Of a stretch of 64,000 bases of DNA, positions 61,668-64,000 are shown one piece after another. The notes beneath the pieces were generated by a model that worked only from the letters and a program-made list of their open reading frames with translations, had not been told where the DNA came from and did not search any database. Made by a program: the position numbers and the translations under genes. The stretch spans positions 1 through 64,000 of the forward strand of contig JAKPTZ010000007.1 in assembly GCA_029555025.1 (NCBI GenBank), written 5' to 3'. Numbering within the stretch: the first letter of the stretch is position 1; every line of letters begins with the position of its first letter. The stretch comes from Deltaproteobacteria bacterium. GTDB taxonomy: Bacteria > Myxococcota_A > UBA9042 > DTJE01.

Positions 61668-63760
61668 CTGGAAGTATGGAAAAGCGCCGGGGCGTCACCG
61701 GTGTCCATCACGACGGTGAACGAATCGCCTTCCGTCACGCACAGGCCTTCCGGCTTCAGTCCGCGATACTCGAACAGAACGCTGGCGACATACCCGCCCT
61801 GAACCGGCTGCAACCGCAGAAGGCGGCCGATCTGATCCGGATCGGGTGCGTCCGGCACCGTCGAAAGCACGTAGATGCCGTCTGCCGTAACCAGAAGATC
61901 CGAAATCGAAGCCGGCCTTTCCCTGACGCGGCCAAGATCGACCTTTGCAAAAACCGAAAGCTGGCCCGGTGCAAGCTTGCCCGAAGCAAGGAATGAATCC
62001 GGATTCTTCAGGCGCCAGATTATTGAACCTTCCGGCCCGACCGGCTGCTTCAGGCCGATCAGCATGGCCGGTTCTGAACCTGCAAGATCCCACGACGCGC
62101 CCTCGATATTCAGGACGTCCAGCCCGGATCCGTCCTTGACGATGCCAAGGGCCGCAACCTGTTCAGGCCCAAGTTGCATCACCGCATCAAAAAGCGCGGC
62201 CGAAGCGACGACGCGGAAATCCCGCCCTTCCCTTGCAACCTTCAGGATTTGCTGCCTTACCGGCTTGCGCTTGCCCTTGCGGTTGGCGTTGTTCGAACTG
62301 ACCAGGTATATGCCGCCGTCGGGCGATGCGGTAATGGCCTCCAGGTCGTTGAGTTCCGCGACACCCTGAAGGACGACAGGCTTCGGATCGACCGCACCGA
62401 AACGATCCATCAGGAAGAGCCATGGAGAATGACGGGCCTTCCCGGCACCGGTGTCGTCGCTGACGATCAGGTATCTTTCAATGTCGGCCAGCCAGATAAG
62501 CCCGGAAGGCTCGAAACTGCCTTCAAAGCCGGATGCCGGGGCGTACCGGATCTTCTGAAGGGCCGACGCATCCAGGGTCACCGTCGAACCGGACGTCTCG
62601 ACCATCGGCACGTCGCCGCTGGCCGGGGCCGCATCGGGCTGCCTGGTTCCAGGCGCCTTCTGATGATCGATTGCGTTCGCTATTGCGTCGGTGACGCCGA
62701 TCATGGAATCCTGCATCTCGACTCGGACGGCTTCGCCCGGCATCAGCGCGTGCGGCCGATCGACCTGGATCCTGAACTTCCGGGCCCAGTAAAGGTTGCC
62801 GCGGAACGAAAGACGAAGCGGAATTGCCTGGTAACCTGGATCGACGGCCACGATCACGCCGGTAGCGTTCTGGGCCATCTGACGGTGCGGATACAGGTTG
62901 ACGCGCTGACCGATCTGCGGAAGCTGGCCGGAGGTCTCGGGAACGTACGCATCGACATAATTTATCGCGGTTTCCTCGATGTTTATGACCGGAACGAAGT
63001 TATCGACCGTGTCGCCCGCCATGTTCACCAGGTTCACCACGCGACCGTCCGTCGGGGAAATGATGGTGCGATTGGCACGCCGGGCCTGCACAATCTGCAG
63101 GTTAACCCTGATTTCGTTCATCTTTTCGTGATTTTCGCCAAGCATCGACCGGACGACTTCCTCACGCTCCGCGACCTTGTCGCGCCCATCATCGCCCGAA
63201 CCGGCCCCCTTTGATTTCAGGATCGGCTTCTGCGCGGCGATCACCCTTTCCAGGGTGTCACGACGTATTATCAAATCCGAAAGATCCCTGGATCTGCCAA
63301 GCCCTGCATCCTGGGCCGACTGCAACCTGGCGATTTCCTGTTTTACCGAATCGAGTTCGGCCTTCTTTTCAACCAGGTCGGTATGCTTCAGGTAGATGTT
63401 CAGGGCATCGGCCTCGCGCTGGGTCAGCAGCTTGTCGAATTCCAGCCCGAAACGGATCCGATCCGCGTTCAACTGGGCCTCGCGACGAGATAGCTCGGCG
63501 CGCAGGAGCGCCTCTTCCGCATCAAGGTCGGACATGTCCAGTTCAAGCAGCACCTGGCCCGCCGCCACGTTCTGGCCCTGAACCACGTGAATCACGGCGA
63601 TCCGGCCTTCCTCGCGAACCCCGAGCACGTGGGTGCGGCTTTCCACCAGTCCGATGAAGTCGGAGTTCGTTTCGTACCTGAAATAGATTGAAAGCACCGC
63701 CACGCCGGCAAGCGCCCAGAACGCCCAGAAGAGGTACCTTCGGTCCAGTTTCATCTTCAT
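61655..63760 (-). CDS. HlyD-type membrane fusion protein fused to a C-terminal beta-propeller-like domain
   Basis: A 701-residue protein. A transmembrane helix (about 9-27) precedes a biotinyl-lipoyl half (RIAVIHVVQGQNVAAGQVLLELD) and a coiled coil (about 75-205). The second lipoyl half carries ISPTDGRVVNLVN, and a beta-barrel region runs to about 365. The C-terminal 295 residues (from about 405) form a second domain with repeated strands and motifs EPSGLIWL, NDLEAITASPDGGIYLVSS and KPEGLCVTEGDSFTVVMDTG, like DUF3616/SdiA-regulated propellers. Adaptors normally end after the barrel, so this is an unusual fusion. No inner-membrane ABC or RND gene is next to it. Confidence 0.85.
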   Translation of the reverse strand: MKMKLDRRYLFWAFWALAGVAVLSIYFRYETNSDFIGLVESRTHVLGVREEGRIAVIHVVQGQNVAAGQVLLELDMSDLDAEEALLRAELSRREAQLNADRIRFGLEFDKLLTQREADALNIYLKHTDLVEKKAELDSVKQEIARLQSAQDAGLGRSRDLSDLIIRRDTLERVIAAQKPILKSKGAGSGDDGRDKVAEREEVVRSMLGENHEKMNEIRVNLQIVQARRANRTIISPTDGRVVNLVNMAGDTVDNFVPVINIEETAINYVDAYVPETSGQLPQIGQRVNLYPHRQMAQNATGVIVAVDPGYQAIPLRLSFRGNLYWARKFRIQVDRPHALMPGEAVRVEMQDSMIGVTDAIANAIDHQKAPGTRQPDAAPASGDVPMVETSGSTVTLDASALQKIRYAPASGFEGSFEPSGLIWLADIERYLIVSDDTGAGKARHSPWLFLMDRFGAVDPKPVVLQGVAELNDLEAITASPDGGIYLVSSNNANRKGKRKPVRQQILKVAREGRDFRVVASAALFDAVMQLGPEQVAALGIVKDGSGLDVLNIEGASWDLAGSEPAMLIGLKQPVGPEGSIIWRLKNPDSFLASGKLAPGQLSVFAKVDLGRVRERPASISDLLVTADGIYVLSTVPDAPDPDQIGRLLRLQPVQGGYVASVLFEYRGLKPEGLCVTEGDSFTVVMDTGDAPALFHTSRWSR

Positions 63761-63765
63761 ATCGG

Positions 63766-64000
63766 TCAGACCTCAACCGTCGTCTGTTCGTTCACATAGA
63801 CAAGGCCCTTCATGCCGTCGATTCCCTCGAGCCGCGCCAGAAGGTCGTCGCAATCCTGAGGCTTCCTGAAGCGAACCTGGTACGCGAAGTCCATGTAGTC
63901 GCCCTGGGCAACGCTGCGCTTCGAAACAAGGGCGAAGTGGGCCGTCAGGTCGCGGAAGACCTGCGAGACGGCAGCCGATGCCGCCGGGTCGGCGGGCACC
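63766..64000 (-). CDS. DUF4956-like protein, C-terminal part only (runs off right edge)
   Basis: The last 78 codons of a minus-strand gene with its stop at 63766. The pattern FALVSKRSVAQGDYMDFAYQVRFRKPQD...LARLEGIDGMKGLVYVNEQTTVEV matches the soluble tail of DUF4956 proteins, in which a membrane part precedes a small ACT-like domain. DUF4956 commonly accompanies VTC and CotH, and here it is five bases from the adaptor start, so it is probably the first gene of this operon. Only the tail is visible, so the family call is tentative. Confidence 0.6.
   Translation of the reverse strand, partial: VPADPAASAAVSQVFRDLTAHFALVSKRSVAQGDYMDFAYQVRFRKPQDCDDLLARLEGIDGMKGLVYVNEQTTVEV

Overview
The window reads as one high-G+C, gene-dense chromosome segment from a Gram-negative bacterium of the Myxococcota or a neighbouring deltaproteobacterial lineage. 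This is an inference. It rests on many Cys-anchored lipoproteins with Asp-rich linkers, an IgGFc-binding-like lipoprotein, a MYXO-CTERM-like C-terminal tail, a eukaryotic-type Ser/Thr kinase with a PEGA-like tail, several outer-membrane barrels and a split F0-only atp operon. Lysine 5,6-aminomutase, many Fe-S radical enzymes and a predicted Na+-binding ATP synthase c-ring suggest an anaerobic or sodium-using life style. No rRNA, tRNA, IS element or CRISPR array was seen, and no gap longer than about 300 bases lacks a gene.

Left part (1-11,800): a gingipain-like C25 protease lipoprotein runs off the left edge (minus strand). It is followed by an F0 operon atpZ-atpI-atpB-atpE, a Ser/Thr kinase, a DUF465 protein, an HU protein with a structured leader, a minimal kamB-kamD-kamE set for adenosylcobalamin-dependent lysine 5,6-aminomutase, a small Cys-rich protein with its own consensus promoter, and a thiolase-family protein.

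Cell-surface block (11,850-36,700): Cys-rich and repeat-containing lipoproteins, four beta-barrel proteins, an IgGFc-binding-like lipoprotein, a GT2 glycosyltransferase, asparagine synthase, a variant Na/Pi-cotransporter-PhoU protein, a DUF1573 lipoprotein, a lipoprotein with duplicated four-Cys modules, an OprP/OprO-like porin, a giant lipoprotein carrying a PHP metallohydrolase domain, and a DUF4091 protein with a sorting-type tail.

Polar-head-group and phosphonate block (36,800-46,250): an XRE regulator, a BaiN/HI0933-like flavoprotein, a flippase-like membrane protein, two CDP-alcohol phosphotransferases with a separate nucleotidyltransferase, and on the opposite strand a cytidylyltransferase-PEP mutase fusion, phosphonopyruvate decarboxylase and an iron-alcohol dehydrogenase. 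Together these predict synthesis of 2-hydroxyethylphosphonate, its activation with CMP, and transfer to a lipid or glycan. The phosphonate genes look lower in G+C than their neighbours.

Radical-SAM block (46,300-55,930): a membrane protein, a DegT-type aminotransferase and a radical SAM enzyme diverge from three B12-fold radical SAM enzymes and a DUF362-ferredoxin. I know of no described pathway with this set.

Right part (55,870-64,000, minus strand): a tightly packed cassette DUF4956 (partial) - HlyD-type adaptor fused to a predicted beta-propeller - TolC - VTC - LTD/CotH - YfhO. VTC, CotH and DUF4956 are known partners. Their coupling to an export adaptor and an outer-membrane channel is the strongest candidate for an undescribed envelope system in the window.
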